Shown: positions 35,179 to 48,116, counted from the first letter of the stretch. The stretch is 64,000 bases of DNA from Pseudoxanthomonas sp. J31 (GCF_000510725.1 NZ_AZNZ01000011.1:62001-126000); one strand, 5' to 3'. Numbers and translations: made by a program. Notes: generated from the sequence alone by a model not told the origin.

Positions 35179-36561
35179 TTGGACAGCAACGATCCCCGCT
35201 CCCTGACCCTGATCGGCGCCGGCCTGGCCGGCTGCCTGCTGGCGATCCTGCTCTCGCAGCGCGGCTGGAAGGTCACCATCTACGAGCGCCGCGGCGACCC
35301 GCGGATCAAGGGCTACGAATCCGGCCGCTCGATCAACCTGGCCCTGGCCGAGCGCGGCCGCCACGCCCTGCGCGTGGCCGGGGTCGAGGAAGCGGTGATG
35401 CGCCAGGCGGTGATGATGCGCGGGCGCATGGTGCACGCGCTGGACGGCAGCACCATGCTGCAGCGCTACGGCCGCGACGACTCGGAGGTGATCTGGTCGG
35501 TGCACCGCGCCGACCTCAACATGACCCTGCTGCAGGCGGCCGAGCGCGCCGGGGCCAGCATCCACTTCCACCGCCGCCTGCACACGGTGGATTTCGACGC
35601 CGGCTACGCGCGCCTGATCGACGACCGCGACGACCAGCCGCACGACATCCGCTTCCAGGTACTGATCGGTGCCGACGGCGCTGGCTCGGCGCTGCGCGCG
35701 GAGATGGTCCGCCGCGCCGGGATCGGCGAGCGCACCGAGTTCCTGGACCACTCCTACAAGGAGCTGACCATCCCGCCGGCGCCGGATGGCGGCTTCATGA
35801 TCGAGCCGCACGCCCTGCACATCTGGCCGCGCGGCCGCTACATGTGCATCGCCCTGCCCAACGACGAGCGCACCTTCACCGTCACCCTGTTCCTGCCCAA
35901 CCACGCCGCGCCCGGCAGCGGCGACCCGTGCTTCGCCAGCGTGCGCAGCGGCGCCGAGGTACGCGCCCTGTTCCAGCGCGACTTCCCCGATGCCCTGCCG
36001 CTGATCCCGGACCTGGAGCGCGACTGGGAGAACCACCCGCCGGGCCTGCTCGGCACCCTGTACCTGGACACCTGGCACATGGGCGGGCGCGCGGTGGTGC
36101 TGGGCGACGCCGCGCACGCCATGGTGCCGTTCCACGGCCAGGGCATGAATTGCGCGTTCGAGGACTGCGTGGCCCTGGCCGAGGCGATGGACCGGCACGC
36201 CCCCCTGGAGGACGCGTTCGCCGCGTTCGAGGCCGAGCGCAAGCCCAACGCCGCGGCGATCCAGGCCATGGCCCTGGAGAACTACATCGAGATGCGCGAC
36301 CGGGTGGACGACCCGGACTTCCTGCTGCAGCGCGAGCTGGAGCAGGCCCTGCAGGCGCGCCATCCCACCCGCTTCGTCCCGCACTACACCATGGTCACCT
36401 TCATGCGCGTCCCGTACGCGCTGGCGCACGCGCGCAGCCAGCTGCAGCGGCGCATCCTGGTGGAAGCCACCGCCGGGCGCAGCGACCTGTCCGGCATCGA
36501 CTGGGACGCGCTGGCGCGGCGCATCCACGCCGAGCTGCCCGAGCTGGAAGGCGCGCGTTGA
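35179..36561 (+). CDS. kmo: Kynurenine 3-monooxygenase
   Basis: FAD monooxygenase of 460 residues hydroxylating kynurenine with NADPH and O2. Dinucleotide motif IGAGLAGCLLAI (12-23), conserved GYESGRSINLALAERG (about 49-64), the DG motif GADGAGSALR and the second FAD motif LGDAAHAMVPFHGQGMN. The start appears to be TTG at 35179 (leaving LDSNDPRSLTLIGAG), with a weak CAGGAAT ribosome site; no ATG fits. An 80-bp Pro/Ala-coding-like gap separates it from kynU. Initiating tryptophan dioxygenase and formamidase are not in this window. Confidence 0.93.
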   Translation: MDSNDPRSLTLIGAGLAGCLLAILLSQRGWKVTIYERRGDPRIKGYESGRSINLALAERGRHALRVAGVEEAVMRQAVMMRGRMVHALDGSTMLQRYGRDDSEVIWSVHRADLNMTLLQAAERAGASIHFHRRLHTVDFDAGYARLIDDRDDQPHDIRFQVLIGADGAGSALRAEMVRRAGIGERTEFLDHSYKELTIPPAPDGGFMIEPHALHIWPRGRYMCIALPNDERTFTVTLFLPNHAAPGSGDPCFASVRSGAEVRALFQRDFPDALPLIPDLERDWENHPPGLLGTLYLDTWHMGGRAVVLGDAAHAMVPFHGQGMNCAFEDCVALAEAMDRHAPLEDAFAAFEAERKPNAAAIQAMALENYIEMRDRVDDPDFLLQRELEQALQARHPTRFVPHYTMVTFMRVPYALAHARSQLQRRILVEATAGRSDLSGIDWDALARRIHAELPELEGAR

Positions 36562-36634
36562 GCCGGCGCCGCACGCGCCGCGACGGCGTCGCGGGCTTGC
36601 GGCATGGCGCCGCGCCGCGTCCAATACCGGCACC

Positions 36635-38074
36635 ATGACCGACAGCTTCCTGTTCTACGACCTGGAGACCTTCGGCGCCGACCCGCGCCGCAGCCGCATC
36701 GCCCAGTTCGCCGCCGTGCGCACCGACCGCGAGCTGCAGGTCGTGGAAGAGCCGATCAGCCTGTTCGTCAGGCCGGCCGACGACCTGCTGCCCTCGCCGA
36801 CGGCCACCCTGATCACCGGCATCACCCCGCAACAGGCCGCGCGCGAAGGCATCAGCGAGGCCGAGGCGGCCGCGCGCATCGTCGAGGAGATGGCGCGCCC
36901 GGGCACCTGCACCCTGGGCTACAACTCGCTGCGCTTCGACGACGAGTTCGTGCGCCACACCCTGTTCCGCAACTTCTTCGACCCGTACGAGCGCGAGTGG
37001 CGCGGCGGCAATTCGCGCTGGGACCTGCTGGACGTGCTGCGCCTGGCCCACGCCCTGCGCCCGGACGGCATCGCCTGGCCGAAGCGCGAGGACGGCGCCA
37101 CCTCGTTCCGGCTCGAACACCTGGCGGAGGCCAACGACGTGCGCGAGGGCGATGCCCACGAGGCGCTGTCGGACGTGTTCGCCACCATCGGCATGGCCCG
37201 GCTGCTGCGCCGCGCGCAGCCGCGCCTGTGGGACTACGCCCTGCGCCTGCGCGACAAGCGCCATGCCGCCAGCCTGCTGGATACCTTCGCCATGCAGCCG
37301 GTGCTGCACGTGTCCCAGCGCTACCCGGCCGCGCGCCTGTGCGCGGCGGTGGTGCTGCCGCTGGCCGTGCACCCGCACATCAACAACCGGGTGATCGTGT
37401 TCGACCTGGACGGCGACGTGGACGCGCTGCTGGAGCAAGGCCCGGAGGAGATCGCCGACCGCCTGTACACGCCGGTGGCCGACCTGCCGCCGGGCGTGGC
37501 GCGGGTGCCGCTGAAGGAAGTCCACCTCAACCGCTCGCCGATGCTGGTGCCGTGGGCGCACCTGCGCGCGCCGGACTTCCAGCGCCTGGGCATCGACCCT
37601 GACCAGGTATTGGCCCGCGCCGCGCGCCTGCGCGCGCACGGCCCGGAGCTAGCCGAGAAGGCCCGCCAGGTCTATGCCGGCACCCGCGAGGCCGGCCAGG
37701 AGGACGTGGACGGCTCGCTGTACTCGGGCTTCTGCGGCGACGGCGACCGCCGCCTGTGCACCCAGGTGCGCGCCACCGCCCCGACCGAGCTGGGCCGCCG
37801 CGCCTTCGATTTCCGCGATCCGCGCCTGCCGGAGCTGCTGTTCCGCTACCGCGCCCGCAACTGGCCGGAAACCCTCGGCGCGGACGAGCGCAGCCGCTGG
37901 GACGATTACCGGCGCCTGCGCCTGCAGGCCGACAGCGGCCTGTCCGAGTACACCTTCGACACGTTCTACGCCGAGATCGCCACGCTGCGCGCGGCCCATG
38001 CCGGCGACGGCCAGCGCCTGGTGCTGCTGGACCAGCTGGAAGCCTGGGGCCGCGCACTGCAGGACGGATTATGA
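36635..38074 (+). CDS. sbcB: Exodeoxyribonuclease I
   Basis: 3'-5' single-strand DNA exonuclease of 479 residues, DEDDh family, acting in recombination and mismatch repair. Asp9 and Glu11 of the first motif (FYDLETFG) are present, then CTLGYNSLRFDDEFVRHTLFRNFFDPYE and the third motif with DAHEALSDVFAT (His and Asp), followed by the SH3-like and helical domains to the C-terminus. Start at ATG 36635. The stop overlaps the next gene start (TTATGA). Confidence 0.96.
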   Translation: MTDSFLFYDLETFGADPRRSRIAQFAAVRTDRELQVVEEPISLFVRPADDLLPSPTATLITGITPQQAAREGISEAEAAARIVEEMARPGTCTLGYNSLRFDDEFVRHTLFRNFFDPYEREWRGGNSRWDLLDVLRLAHALRPDGIAWPKREDGATSFRLEHLAEANDVREGDAHEALSDVFATIGMARLLRRAQPRLWDYALRLRDKRHAASLLDTFAMQPVLHVSQRYPAARLCAAVVLPLAVHPHINNRVIVFDLDGDVDALLEQGPEEIADRLYTPVADLPPGVARVPLKEVHLNRSPMLVPWAHLRAPDFQRLGIDPDQVLARAARLRAHGPELAEKARQVYAGTREAGQEDVDGSLYSGFCGDGDRRLCTQVRATAPTELGRRAFDFRDPRLPELLFRYRARNWPETLGADERSRWDDYRRLRLQADSGLSEYTFDTFYAEIATLRAAHAGDGQRLVLLDQLEAWGRALQDGL

Positions 38075-38757
38075 GCAGCTACTTCAGCGAGGCCAGCCTG
38101 CGCTTCCTGCGCGGCCTGGCGCGACACAACGAGAAAGCCTGGTTCCAGGCGCACCGCGCCGACTACGAGGAGCACGTGCGCCAGCCGTTCCTGCGCCTGG
38201 TCGCCGACCTGCAGCCGGCACTGGCCGCGATCAGCCCGCACTTCCACGCCGACCCGCGCCCGGTGGGCGGCTCGCTGTTCCGCATCCACCGCGACGCGCG
38301 CTTTTCCAGCGACAAGTCGCCATACAAGACCTGGCAGGGCGCGCGCCTGTTCCACGAGCGCCGGCGCGAAGTGGCGGCGCCGTCGTTCTACATCCACCTG
38401 CAGCCCGGCGAGAGTTTCGTCGGCGCCGGCCTTTGGCACCCCGAGCCGGATACCCAGCGCAGGGTCCGCCAGTTCATCTTCGACAACCCCGGCGCCTGGC
38501 GCCGCGCCGCGCACGATCCTGCCTTCCGCCGCCGCTTCGACCTCGACCACTCGGAGATGCTGGTGCGCACGCCGCGCGGCTTCCCCGCGGAGTTCGAGTT
38601 CATCGACGACCTGCGCCACCGCAACTGGGTGTTCTGGCGCCCGCTGGAGGACGCCACCATGACCGGCCCGCGCCTGCGCGCGACCCTGGAGAAGGACCTG
38701 GCCGCGCTGGGTCCGTTCATGGACTACCTCTGCGCGGCGCTGGACCTGGAGTTCTGA
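38071..38757 (+). CDS. DUF2461 family protein
   Basis: Protein of 228 residues of unknown function. DUF2461 features seen: FSEASLRFLRGLARHNEKAWFQAHRADYEEHV at the start, the FRIHRDARFSSDKSPYKTWQGARLF segment (about 71-95), and SFYIHLQPGESFVGAGLWHPEP. The family is widespread in bacteria and some eukaryotes with no established reaction. Coupled to sbcB (TTATGA) and 3 nt before the DUF2939 gene. Confidence 0.85.
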   Translation: MSSYFSEASLRFLRGLARHNEKAWFQAHRADYEEHVRQPFLRLVADLQPALAAISPHFHADPRPVGGSLFRIHRDARFSSDKSPYKTWQGARLFHERRREVAAPSFYIHLQPGESFVGAGLWHPEPDTQRRVRQFIFDNPGAWRRAAHDPAFRRRFDLDHSEMLVRTPRGFPAEFEFIDDLRHRNWVFWRPLEDATMTGPRLRATLEKDLAALGPFMDYLCAALDLEF

Positions 38758-38760
38758 CGC

Positions 38761-39348
38761 ATGCCCGCCTCCAGCCACCGCCGGCGTCGCCGGGCCCTGC
38801 TGCCGGCAACGGCCGTGGCCGCCCTGCTCCTGCTGGCGGCGTGGATCGCCGCCGGGCCCTGGCTGGCCGTGCGCGGCATCGCCGATGCGCTGGAACGGCG
38901 CGACACCGTCGCCCTCGCCCGCCACGTCGACTTCCCGCAACTGCAGGCCAACCTGCGCGCCCAGGTCCAGGACCGGCTGGCGCGCGCGGCTGGCGCCGGG
39001 CTGGCTTCGCATCCGCTGGGCGCGCTGGCCGTGGCCGCCGCCGGCAGCCTGGCTGGTGCAGGCATCGAGCTGGCCGCCACGCCCGAAGGCGCGGCCGCGC
39101 TGCTGCAGGGCCATGTGTTGTGGCAGCGGCTGGGCGGCCGCGACCGCGGTCCCGGCGAAGCCTGGTCGGTGGAGCCGGCGCGGCCGCTGCACGACGCACG
39201 CCTGCGCTACGAGTCACTTTCGCGGGCAACGGTCACCGTGCGCCACGCGCCTGGCACCACCAGCGTCTGGGAGCTGCAGCGCCAGGGCCTGCGCTGGCGC
39301 CTGGTGGACATCCGCCTGCGGGGGGATCCAGCCACGCCGCCGGGCTGA
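38761..39348 (+). CDS. DUF2939-like membrane-anchored protein
   Basis: Protein of 195 residues with one N-terminal membrane segment (ALLPATAVAALLLLAAWIAAGPWLAV, about 12-37) and a soluble domain outside (GIADALERRDTVALARHVDFPQLQANLRAQVQDRL) that fits DUF2939. No catalytic motif recognised. Ends before a bidirectional terminator. The three genes sbcB-DUF2461-DUF2939 are packed with almost no gaps. Confidence 0.75.
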   Translation: MPASSHRRRRRALLPATAVAALLLLAAWIAAGPWLAVRGIADALERRDTVALARHVDFPQLQANLRAQVQDRLARAAGAGLASHPLGALAVAAAGSLAGAGIELAATPEGAAALLQGHVLWQRLGGRDRGPGEAWSVEPARPLHDARLRYESLSRATVTVRHAPGTTSVWELQRQGLRWRLVDIRLRGDPATPPG

Positions 39349-39424
39349 CGCGTCCCGCCCCTTCCGGTGCGGATCGGGCTCGCCGCCGCGGATCCGCGGG
39401 CCGGCTCGCGCGGACCCGCAAAAA

Positions 39425-39455
39425 GCGAACGCCCGGCACGGGGCCGGGCGTTCGC
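39425..39455. terminator. Bidirectional terminator between DUF2939 gene and acnB
   Basis: GCGAACGCCCGGC and GCCGGGCGTTCGC form a 13-bp perfect stem with a 5-nt loop between convergent genes. On the minus strand the stem is followed by TTTTTG. Confidence 0.9.
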
Positions 39456-39475
39456 GGTTGCGGCTGCCGGATGGA

Positions 39476-42067
39476 TCAGGCGGCCACGGTCTCGGCCGTC
39501 TTCCGGTACTCCTCGATCTGGTCGAAGTTCATGTAGCGGTAGATCTCGGCGCCCTTCTCGTTGATCACGCCGATGTCGGCCAGGTACTCCTCGCGGGTCG
39601 GGATGCGGCCCAGGCGCGAGCAGATCGCCGCCAGCTCCGCCGAGCCCAGGAACACGTTGGTGTTGCGGCCCAGGCGGTTGGGGAAGTTGCGGGTCGAGGT
39701 GGAGAACACCGTGGCGCCCTCGCGCACCTGCGCCTGGTTGCCCATGCACAGCGAGCAGCCCGGCATTTCCATGCGCGCGCCGGCCACGCCGAAGGTGCCG
39801 TAGTGGCCTTCCTTGGTCAGCTCGGAGGCGTCCATCTTGGTCGGCGGCGCGACCCACAGGCGGGTCGGGATGTCGCGCTTGCCTTCCAGCAGCTTGGCCG
39901 CGGCGCGGAAGTGGCCGATGTTGGTCATGCACGAGCCGATGAACACCTCGTCGATCTTGGTGCCGGCGACCTCGGACAGGGTCTTCACGTCGTCCGGGTC
40001 GTTCGGGCAGGCCACGATCGGCTCGACGATCTCGTTGAGGTCGATCTCGATCACCGCCGCGTACTCGGCGTCGGCATCCGGCTCCAGCAGCTGCGGGTCG
40101 GCCAGCCACTCCTCCATCTTGCGGATGCGGCGGGCCAGGGTGCGGGCGTCCTGGTAGCCCTCGGCGATCATGTTCTTCAGCAGCACGATGTTGCTGTTGA
40201 GGTATTCGATGATCGGCTCCTTGTCCAGGCGCACGGTGCAGGCGGCGGCCGAGCGCTCGGCCGAGGCGTCGGACAGCTCGAACGCCTGCTCCACCTTCAG
40301 CTGCGGCAGGCCTTCGATCTCGAGGATGCGGCCGGAGAAGATGTTCTTCTTGCCGGCCTTGGCCACGGTCAGCAGGCCCTGCTTGATCGCGTACAGCGGG
40401 ATGGCGTTGACCAGGTCACGCAGGGTGACGCCCGGTTGCATCTGGCCCTTGAAGCGGACCAGCACCGACTCCGGCATGTCCAGCGGCATCACGCCGGTGG
40501 CCGCGGCGAAGGCGACCAGGCCCGAACCGGCCGGGAACGAGATGCCCACCGGGAAGCGGGTGTGGGAGTCGCCGCCGGTGCCGACGGTGTCCGGCAGCAG
40601 CATGCGGTTGAGCCAGCTGTGGATCACGCCGTCGCCCGGGCGCAGGGACACGCCGCCGCGGGTGGAGATGAACTCCGGCAGGGTGTGGTGGGTCTTGACG
40701 TCCACCGGCTTCGGGTAGGCCGCGGTGTGGCAGAACGACTGCATCACCAGGTCGGCCGAGAAGCCCAGGCAGGCCAGGTCCTTCAGCTCGTCGCGGGTCA
40801 TCGGGCCGGTGGTGTCCTGGGAGCCGACCGAGGTCATCTTCGGCTCGCAGTAGGTGCCCGGGCGCACGCCCTTGCCTTCCGGCAGGCCACAGGCGCGGCC
40901 GACCATCTTCTGCGCCAAGGTGTAGCCCTTGCCGCTGTCGGCCGGCTGCTGCGGCAGGCGGAACAGGGTCGACGGGGCCAGGCCCAGCGACTCGCGGGCC
41001 TTGGCGGTCAGGCCGCGGCCGATGATCAGCGGGATGCGGCCGCCGGCACGCACCTCGTCGAACAGCACCTCGCTCTTGACCTTGAACTCGGCGATCACCT
41101 CGCCGTTCTTCAGCGCCTTGCCCTCGTACGGGCGCAGCTCGACCACGTCGCCGTGGTCCATCTTCGACACGTCCAGCTCGATCGGCAGGGCGCCGGCGTC
41201 TTCCATGGTGTTGTAGAAGATCGGGGCGATCTTGCCGCCCAGGCACACGCCGCCGGCGCGCTTGTTCGGGATGTACGGGATGTCGTCGCCGGTCCACCAC
41301 AGCACCGAGTTGGTGGCCGACTTGCGCGAGGAGCCGGTGCCGACCACGTCGCCGACGTAGGCGACCAGGTGGCCCTTCTCCTTGAGCTTGAGGATCTCGC
41401 CGATCGGGCCGCGCTTGCCGTCCTCTTCCGGCTGGAACGGCGCGTCCGGACGCTTGTTCTTCAGCATCGCCAGGGCGTGCATCGGGATGTCCGGGCGGGT
41501 GGTGGCGTCCGGGGCCGGCGACAGGTCGTCGGTGTTGGTCTCGCCCGGCACCTTGAACACGGTGATGGTCAGGCTCTCCGGCACTTCCGGGCGGCTGGTG
41601 AACCACTCCGCGTCCGCCCAGCTCTGCAGCACGGCCTTGGCGTTGGCATTGCCGGCCTTGGCCTTCTCCTCCACGTCGTGGAACTGGTCGAACACCAGCA
41701 GGGTCTTCTTGAGGCCCTCGGCGGCAATGGTGCCGACGACGGTGTCGTCCAGCAGCTCGATCAGCGGCGAGACGTTGTAGCCGCCGAGCATGGTGCCCAG
41801 CAGCTCGGTGGCGCGCTCGCGCGAGATCAGCGGGTTCTTCTCGCTGCCGAAGGCCAGCGCCGCCAGGTAGGAGGCCTTGACCTTGGCCGCGTCGTCGACG
41901 CCGGCCGGCACGCGGTGGGTGAGCAGGTCGACCAGGAACTGCTCCTCGCCCGCCGGCGGGTTCTTCAGCAGCTCGATGACCTCGGCCGTCTGCTGCGCGC
42001 TCAGCGGCAGCGGCGGGATGCCGAGGGCGGCGCGCTCGGCGACGTGGTGGCGATAGGCTTCCAACAT
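39476..42067 (-). CDS. acnB: Aconitate hydratase B
   Basis: TCA-cycle aconitase of the B family (863 residues): N-terminal HEAT-like domain ([16 protein letters not shown]), swivelling domain with [16 protein letters not shown], then the 4Fe-4S domains. Cluster cysteines are Cys713 ([10 protein letters not shown]), Cys771 and Cys774 (PGCSLCMGN). Start at ATG 42067; a TTG two codons earlier is possible. Also a possible RNA-binding regulator when the cluster is lost. Two genes away is acnA, so both aconitase classes are present in one locus. The small TA pair sits between them. Confidence 0.97.
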   Translation of the reverse strand: MLEAYRHHVAERAALGIPPLPLSAQQTAEVIELLKNPPAGEEQFLVDLLTHRVPAGVDDAAKVKASYLAALAFGSEKNPLISRERATELLGTMLGGYNVSPLIELLDDTVVGTIAAEGLKKTLLVFDQFHDVEEKAKAGNANAKAVLQSWADAEWFTSRPEVPESLTITVFKVPGETNTDDLSPAPDATTRPDIPMHALAMLKNKRPDAPFQPEEDGKRGPIGEILKLKEKGHLVAYVGDVVGTGSSRKSATNSVLWWTGDDIPYIPNKRAGGVCLGGKIAPIFYNTMEDAGALPIELDVSKMDHGDVVELRPYEGKALKNGEVIAEFKVKSEVLFDEVRAGGRIPLIIGRGLTAKARESLGLAPSTLFRLPQQPADSGKGYTLAQKMVGRACGLPEGKGVRPGTYCEPKMTSVGSQDTTGPMTRDELKDLACLGFSADLVMQSFCHTAAYPKPVDVKTHHTLPEFISTRGGVSLRPGDGVIHSWLNRMLLPDTVGTGGDSHTRFPVGISFPAGSGLVAFAAATGVMPLDMPESVLVRFKGQMQPGVTLRDLVNAIPLYAIKQGLLTVAKAGKKNIFSGRILEIEGLPQLKVEQAFELSDASAERSAAACTVRLDKEPIIEYLNSNIVLLKNMIAEGYQDARTLARRIRKMEEWLADPQLLEPDADAEYAAVIEIDLNEIVEPIVACPNDPDDVKTLSEVAGTKIDEVFIGSCMTNIGHFRAAAKLLEGKRDIPTRLWVAPPTKMDASELTKEGHYGTFGVAGARMEMPGCSLCMGNQAQVREGATVFSTSTRNFPNRLGRNTNVFLGSAELAAICSRLGRIPTREEYLADIGVINEKGAEIYRYMNFDQIEEYRKTAETVAA

Positions 42068-42104
42068 GGACAACTCCGGAGTGGTAACGGAAAGCGGTGG
42101 TGAA

Positions 42105-42503
42105 TCAGGCCTGCGGCACGATCAGCCGCAGCCCCTTGAAGTAATCGCGGTAGAAGGCGTCGTTCCAGGTGACCAGGCCGTCGCACTGCAGCAGCGCGTG
42201 GGCGCCGACCAGGAAGGCGCCGATGCCGCGGTGGCGGCCGCCGCGCTGGCGGTGGCGGCGGTGCATCTCGCCGGCGCGCAGCGCGGACTTGGCCTCCAGC
42301 GCGCTGAAGTGGATGCCCATCTCCTCCAGCGCCTCCTGGACCTCGGCGCCGCCCCGGAGGGCGGCGCACAGCTCGGCCAGGGTGGTGCCGCACACGACCA
42401 CGCGGCCGCCCACCAGCGCCTGGCGCAGGCAGGCCTCGACCGCGTCGGCGCGGGGGCCGTCGCTGAGCAGCTCGATCAGGACCGGGGAGTCGACGGCGAT
42501 CAT
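42105..42503 (-). CDS. PIN-domain toxin (VapC-like) with a substituted acidic residue
   Basis: PIN-domain protein of 132 residues, partner of the upstream AbrB-type antitoxin (ATGA overlap). Acidic residues visible: Asp5 ([11 protein letters not shown]), Glu44 ([10 protein letters not shown]) and Asp115 (TWNDAFY). The segment that is usually DFLIGAHA reads GAFLVGAHA, so the central catalytic Asp is Ala96. The RNase activity expected for VapC may be lost or altered. The central stretch is Arg/His-rich ([13 protein letters not shown]), which could be a linker. Lies between acnB and its neighbours, so the pair looks like an insertion in the rpf region. Confidence 0.82.
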   Translation of the reverse strand: MIAVDSPVLIELLSDGPRADAVEACLRQALVGGRVVVCGTTLAELCAALRGGAEVQEALEEMGIHFSALEAKSALRAGEMHRRHRQRGGRHRGIGAFLVGAHALLQCDGLVTWNDAFYRDYFKGLRLIVPQA

Positions 42504-42730
42504 GCCCCGCCTTCGTCGCGCAGGCGCTCCACCGCCTCGGTGGACGATTCGAAGCCGTCCAGCGCGAACTTGCCGCGGGCGCGGGAAATGGCGTCATCCA
42601 CGCTCTTGCGCAGGATGATGCGGCTGCCGTCCAGCTCCACCTTCAGCAGGGTGCCCTTGGTCAGCCCGAGGGCGTCCCGGACGGGCTTGGGCAGCGTGAT
42701 CTGGCCGCGTTCGGCCACGGTCGCTTCCAT
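42500..42730 (-). CDS. AbrB/VapB-type antitoxin
   Basis: Small swapped-hairpin DNA-binding protein of 76 residues: MEATVAERGQITLPKPVRDALGLTKGTLLKVEL (AbrB domain), then a short tail that would bind the toxin (SRARGKFALDGFESSTEAVERLR). Start at ATG 42730; a longer frame from 42790 is unlikely because the operator lies there. Stop overlaps the toxin start as ATGA. Typical type II arrangement; autoregulation at the AT-rich repeats upstream is expected. Confidence 0.85.
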   Translation of the reverse strand: MEATVAERGQITLPKPVRDALGLTKGTLLKVELDGSRIILRKSVDDAISRARGKFALDGFESSTEAVERLRDEGGA

Positions 42731-42751
42731 GGGTGGAATCTCCGCCTGACG

Positions 42752-42786
42752 GTATGCGGACATGATACATACCATTTCATGCATAC
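42752..42786. promoter_or_regulatory. AT-rich operator/promoter of the TA pair
   Basis: GTATGC and GCATAC flank 23 bp containing ATGATACATACCATTTCAT. On the minus strand TATCAT is a good -10. The stretch is far more AT-rich than its surroundings and lies 22-56 nt before the antitoxin ATG. Confidence 0.5.
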
Positions 42787-42915
42787 TCAATCCGTCGTAC
42801 CGGCATTGTCCGACAATGGCCCCGCGAAGACAGTCCTGTCATGCCAGCCGGCCAATAATGACCGGCTGAAACCTTCAGCCGCCTCCCCCGGCGGCACCAG
42901 CCAGAGGAGCCCGCA

Positions 42916-45669
<2,754 letters not shown>

Positions 45670-45682
45670 GCCGCCGCCACGA

Positions 45683-45708
45683 AAAAGCCCCGCGCATGCG
45701 GGGCTTTT
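45683..45708. terminator. Bidirectional terminator after acnA
   Basis: AAAAGCCCCGC and GCGGGGCTTTT form an 11-bp stem with a GCAT loop between acnA and the convergent lipoprotein gene. T/A tracts lie on both sides. Confidence 0.9.
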
Positions 45709-45732
45709 CCCTTCCCGGGCGGCCCGCGGGGC

Positions 45733-46203
45733 TCAGCGCCGCTCCCAGCGGGCGTAGTGCAGGCGCCAGTCGCCGCCCTCCTCGCGCCAGCCGGTGGTGA
45801 CGTCCCAACTGCCGCCGCGCTCGGGCAGCCAGCGTCCGCCGCTTCCGGTCGCCAGCGCGGAAAACCGTACGGTCGCGCTGCCCTGGCGCATCTCCACCTC
45901 GGCCGGCCCGAGCACCAGGCCGATACGCTGGTTGGCCAGGACCTGCGCGCGCACGGCCTGCTGCAGTGCATCACGATCGACCCCGTCATTGCCGACGAAG
46001 TCCGCGGCCACGTGCTCCATGAACCGCGCCGGGGCCCGTTCCTCGAGTGCCTGCTGCATCCGCACAAGCGTGTCCCGCAAGCGTTCTTCCGGTGGATCCC
46101 GGCTGCAGCCGGCGGCCGGAAACAGCAGCAGGAGCAGCGCCAGGGCCCGCCACGCGGGGCTTGCGGATCGATTGATAGGCACTATCTGCTTCGACTTTTC
46201 CAT
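45733..46203 (-). CDS. Putative lipoprotein with NTF2-like fold
   Basis: Protein of 156 residues with a lipoprotein signal ending FPAAGC (Cys33), then a domain with [34 protein letters not shown] resembling SnoaL/NTF2-like proteins (cone-shaped small-molecule fold), and a repeat [23 protein letters not shown] at the end. Start at ATG 46203; the frame extends upstream into the rpfB promoter region. Function unknown. Divergent from rpfB with 92 bp between starts. Confidence 0.7.
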   Translation of the reverse strand: MEKSKQIVPINRSASPAWRALALLLLLFPAAGCSRDPPEERLRDTLVRMQQALEERAPARFMEHVAADFVGNDGVDRDALQQAVRAQVLANQRIGLVLGPAEVEMRQGSATVRFSALATGSGGRWLPERGGSWDVTTGWREEGGDWRLHYARWERR

Positions 46204-46218
46204 CCGTAACGGTATGCT
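46190..46218 (+). promoter_or_regulatory. Possible rpfB promoter
   Basis: TTCGAC (46190-46195) and TATGCT (46213-46218), 17 bp apart. The -35 is a poor match, the -10 a fair one. Predicted leader about 70 nt. Confidence 0.35.
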
Positions 46219-46295
46219 CCGCAGCGGACGCCGGCATGACCCACGGCGTGGCAGAACTGATGCAGACGCAAGACTACTCCTCGGGAGGGAGCTCA

Positions 46296-48002
46296 ATGAA
46301 TCCGGATCGCCCCTGGCTGCAGAGCTATCCGCAAGGCGTGCCCGCTGAAATCGATCCGGACCAGTACCGGTCTGTAGCCGCGGTCTTCGACGCGACCGTC
46401 GCCCGCTACGCCGACCGCCCCGCCTACCGCAACTTCGGCAAGACCCTGACCTACGCCGAGGTCGACCGGCTGGCGACCCAGTTCGCGGCCTACCTGCTGG
46501 GCGAGCTGGGCCTGAAGAAGGGCGACCGCGTCGCCCTGATGATGCCCAACTGCCTGCAGTACCCGATCGCGACCTTCGGCATCCTGCGTGCCGGCCTGAC
46601 CGTGGTGAACGTCAACCCGCTGTACACCGCGCGCGAGCTCAAGCACCAGCTGGTGGACGCCGGCGCCGCGGCGATCGTGGTGGTCGACAACTTCGGCCAC
46701 ACCGTGCAGGAAGTGCTGGCCGAGACCCCGCTGAAGCAGGTGATCACCACCGGCCTGGGCGACATGCTGGGCTTCCCCAAGGGCGCCATCGTCAACTTCG
46801 TGCTCAAGTACGTGAAGAAGATGGTGCCCGAGTACGACATCCCCGGCGCGGTGCGCTTCCGCGACGCGCTGGCCGCCGGCAAGCGCCACGCGCTGCCGCA
46901 GGTGGACATCAATCCGTCGGACATCGCCTTCCTGCAGTACACCGGCGGCACCACCGGCGTGGCCAAGGGCGCCATGCTCACCCACCGCAACCTGGTGGCG
47001 AACATGTGCCAGGCCTCGGCCTGGCTGCGGCCGAACGACCTTCGCCCCGGCGAGGAGGTGATCATCACCGCCCTGCCGCTGTACCACATCTTCGCGCTGA
47101 CGGCGAACTGCCTGGTGTTCATGGAGCTCGGTGGCCTCAACCACCTGATCACCAACCCGCGCGACATGCCGAACTTCGTCAAGGAGCTGAAGACTTCCGG
47201 CTTCACCGCGATCACCGGCGTCAACACCCTGTTCAACGGCCTGCTCAACACGCCCGGCTTCGACGAGGTGGATTTCTCGAAGCTCAAGATCACCCTGGGC
47301 GGCGGCATGGCGGTGCAGCGCGCCGTGGCCGAGCGCTGGAAGAAGGTCACCGGCGTGACCCTGGTGGAGGCGTACGGCCTGACCGAGACCTCGCCGGCGG
47401 CCTGCATCAACCCGCTGGACCTGAAGGAGTTCAACGGCTCCATCGGCCTGCCCATCCCCTCGACCGACGTTTGCATCAAGGACGAGGACGGCAAGGAAGT
47501 GGCGCTGGGCGAGATCGGCGAGCTGTGCATCAAGGGCCCGCAGGTGATGAAGGGCTACTGGCAGCGCCCGGAGGAGACCGCCAAGGCGATCGACGCCGAC
47601 GGCTGGCTGCACACCGGTGACATGGCCCGGATCGACGAGAAGGGCTTCGTCTACATCGTCGACCGCAAGAAGGACATGATCCTGGTCTCCGGCTTCAACG
47701 TGTACCCGAACGAGATCGAGGACGTGGTCGCGGCCATGCCCGGCGTGCTCGAGGTGGCCGCCGTGGGCGTGCCGGACGAGCGTTCCGGCGAAGCGGTCAA
47801 GCTGTTCGTGGTCAAGAAGGACCCGGCGCTGACGGCCGAGGACATCAAGGCCTACTGCCGCCAGGCCCTGACCGGGTACAAGCAGCCGCGCCACATCGAG
47901 TTCCGCGACGAGCTGCCGAAGAGCAACGTCGGCAAGATCCTGCGCAAGGAACTGCGCGACCAGGCCCCGGCCGGCAAGCCGGAAGCCGCGGCCACGCACT
48001 GA
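46296..48002 (+). CDS. rpfB: Long-chain fatty acid-CoA ligase RpfB
   Basis: Acyl-CoA ligase of 568 residues of the FadD type; activates free fatty acids and, in Xanthomonas, contributes to DSF turnover. ATP/AMP motif [14 protein letters not shown] (about 218-231), the acyl-CoA motif [10 protein letters not shown], and the C-terminal [28 protein letters not shown] and [15 protein letters not shown] with the catalytic Lys. I start at ATG 46296, behind GGGAGGGAGCTCA, because the protein then begins [12 protein letters not shown] as in RpfB proteins. Followed by a strong terminator, so rpfF has its own promoter. Confidence 0.94.
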   Translation: MNPDRPWLQSYPQGVPAEIDPDQYRSVAAVFDATVARYADRPAYRNFGKTLTYAEVDRLATQFAAYLLGELGLKKGDRVALMMPNCLQYPIATFGILRAGLTVVNVNPLYTARELKHQLVDAGAAAIVVVDNFGHTVQEVLAETPLKQVITTGLGDMLGFPKGAIVNFVLKYVKKMVPEYDIPGAVRFRDALAAGKRHALPQVDINPSDIAFLQYTGGTTGVAKGAMLTHRNLVANMCQASAWLRPNDLRPGEEVIITALPLYHIFALTANCLVFMELGGLNHLITNPRDMPNFVKELKTSGFTAITGVNTLFNGLLNTPGFDEVDFSKLKITLGGGMAVQRAVAERWKKVTGVTLVEAYGLTETSPAACINPLDLKEFNGSIGLPIPSTDVCIKDEDGKEVALGEIGELCIKGPQVMKGYWQRPEETAKAIDADGWLHTGDMARIDEKGFVYIVDRKKDMILVSGFNVYPNEIEDVVAAMPGVLEVAAVGVPDERSGEAVKLFVVKKDPALTAEDIKAYCRQALTGYKQPRHIEFRDELPKSNVGKILRKELRDQAPAGKPEAAATH

Positions 48003-48044
48003 GGCTGGCAAGCCCGGCGGGCCCCGCCCGTCCCGGACCGCACC

Positions 48045-48076
48045 AGGCGCGCCCCCGGGGGGCGCGCCTTTTCTTT
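48045..48076 (+). terminator. Terminator between rpfB and rpfF
   Basis: AGGCGCGCCCC and GGGGCGCGCCT form an 11-bp stem with a 3-nt loop, followed by TTTTCTTTT. It separates rpfB from rpfF transcriptionally. Confidence 0.88.
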
Positions 48077-48110
48077 TGCCCGGCCGCGGCCGCCGGGGCG
48101 GCGGTGCCGG

Positions 48111-48116
48111 TAGGAT
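48111..48116 (+). promoter_or_regulatory. Weak -10 candidate for rpfF
   Basis: TAGGAT, 57 nt upstream of the rpfF ATG and after the rpfB terminator. No good -35. A regulated promoter (for example by Clp in Xanthomonas) would fit but no site is recognised. Confidence 0.3.

Noticed and set aside
45733-46296. Longer lipoprotein frame starting at 46296
   Set aside because: The extension covers the rpfB promoter and moves the lipoprotein signal away from the N-terminus; ATG 46203 is preferred.
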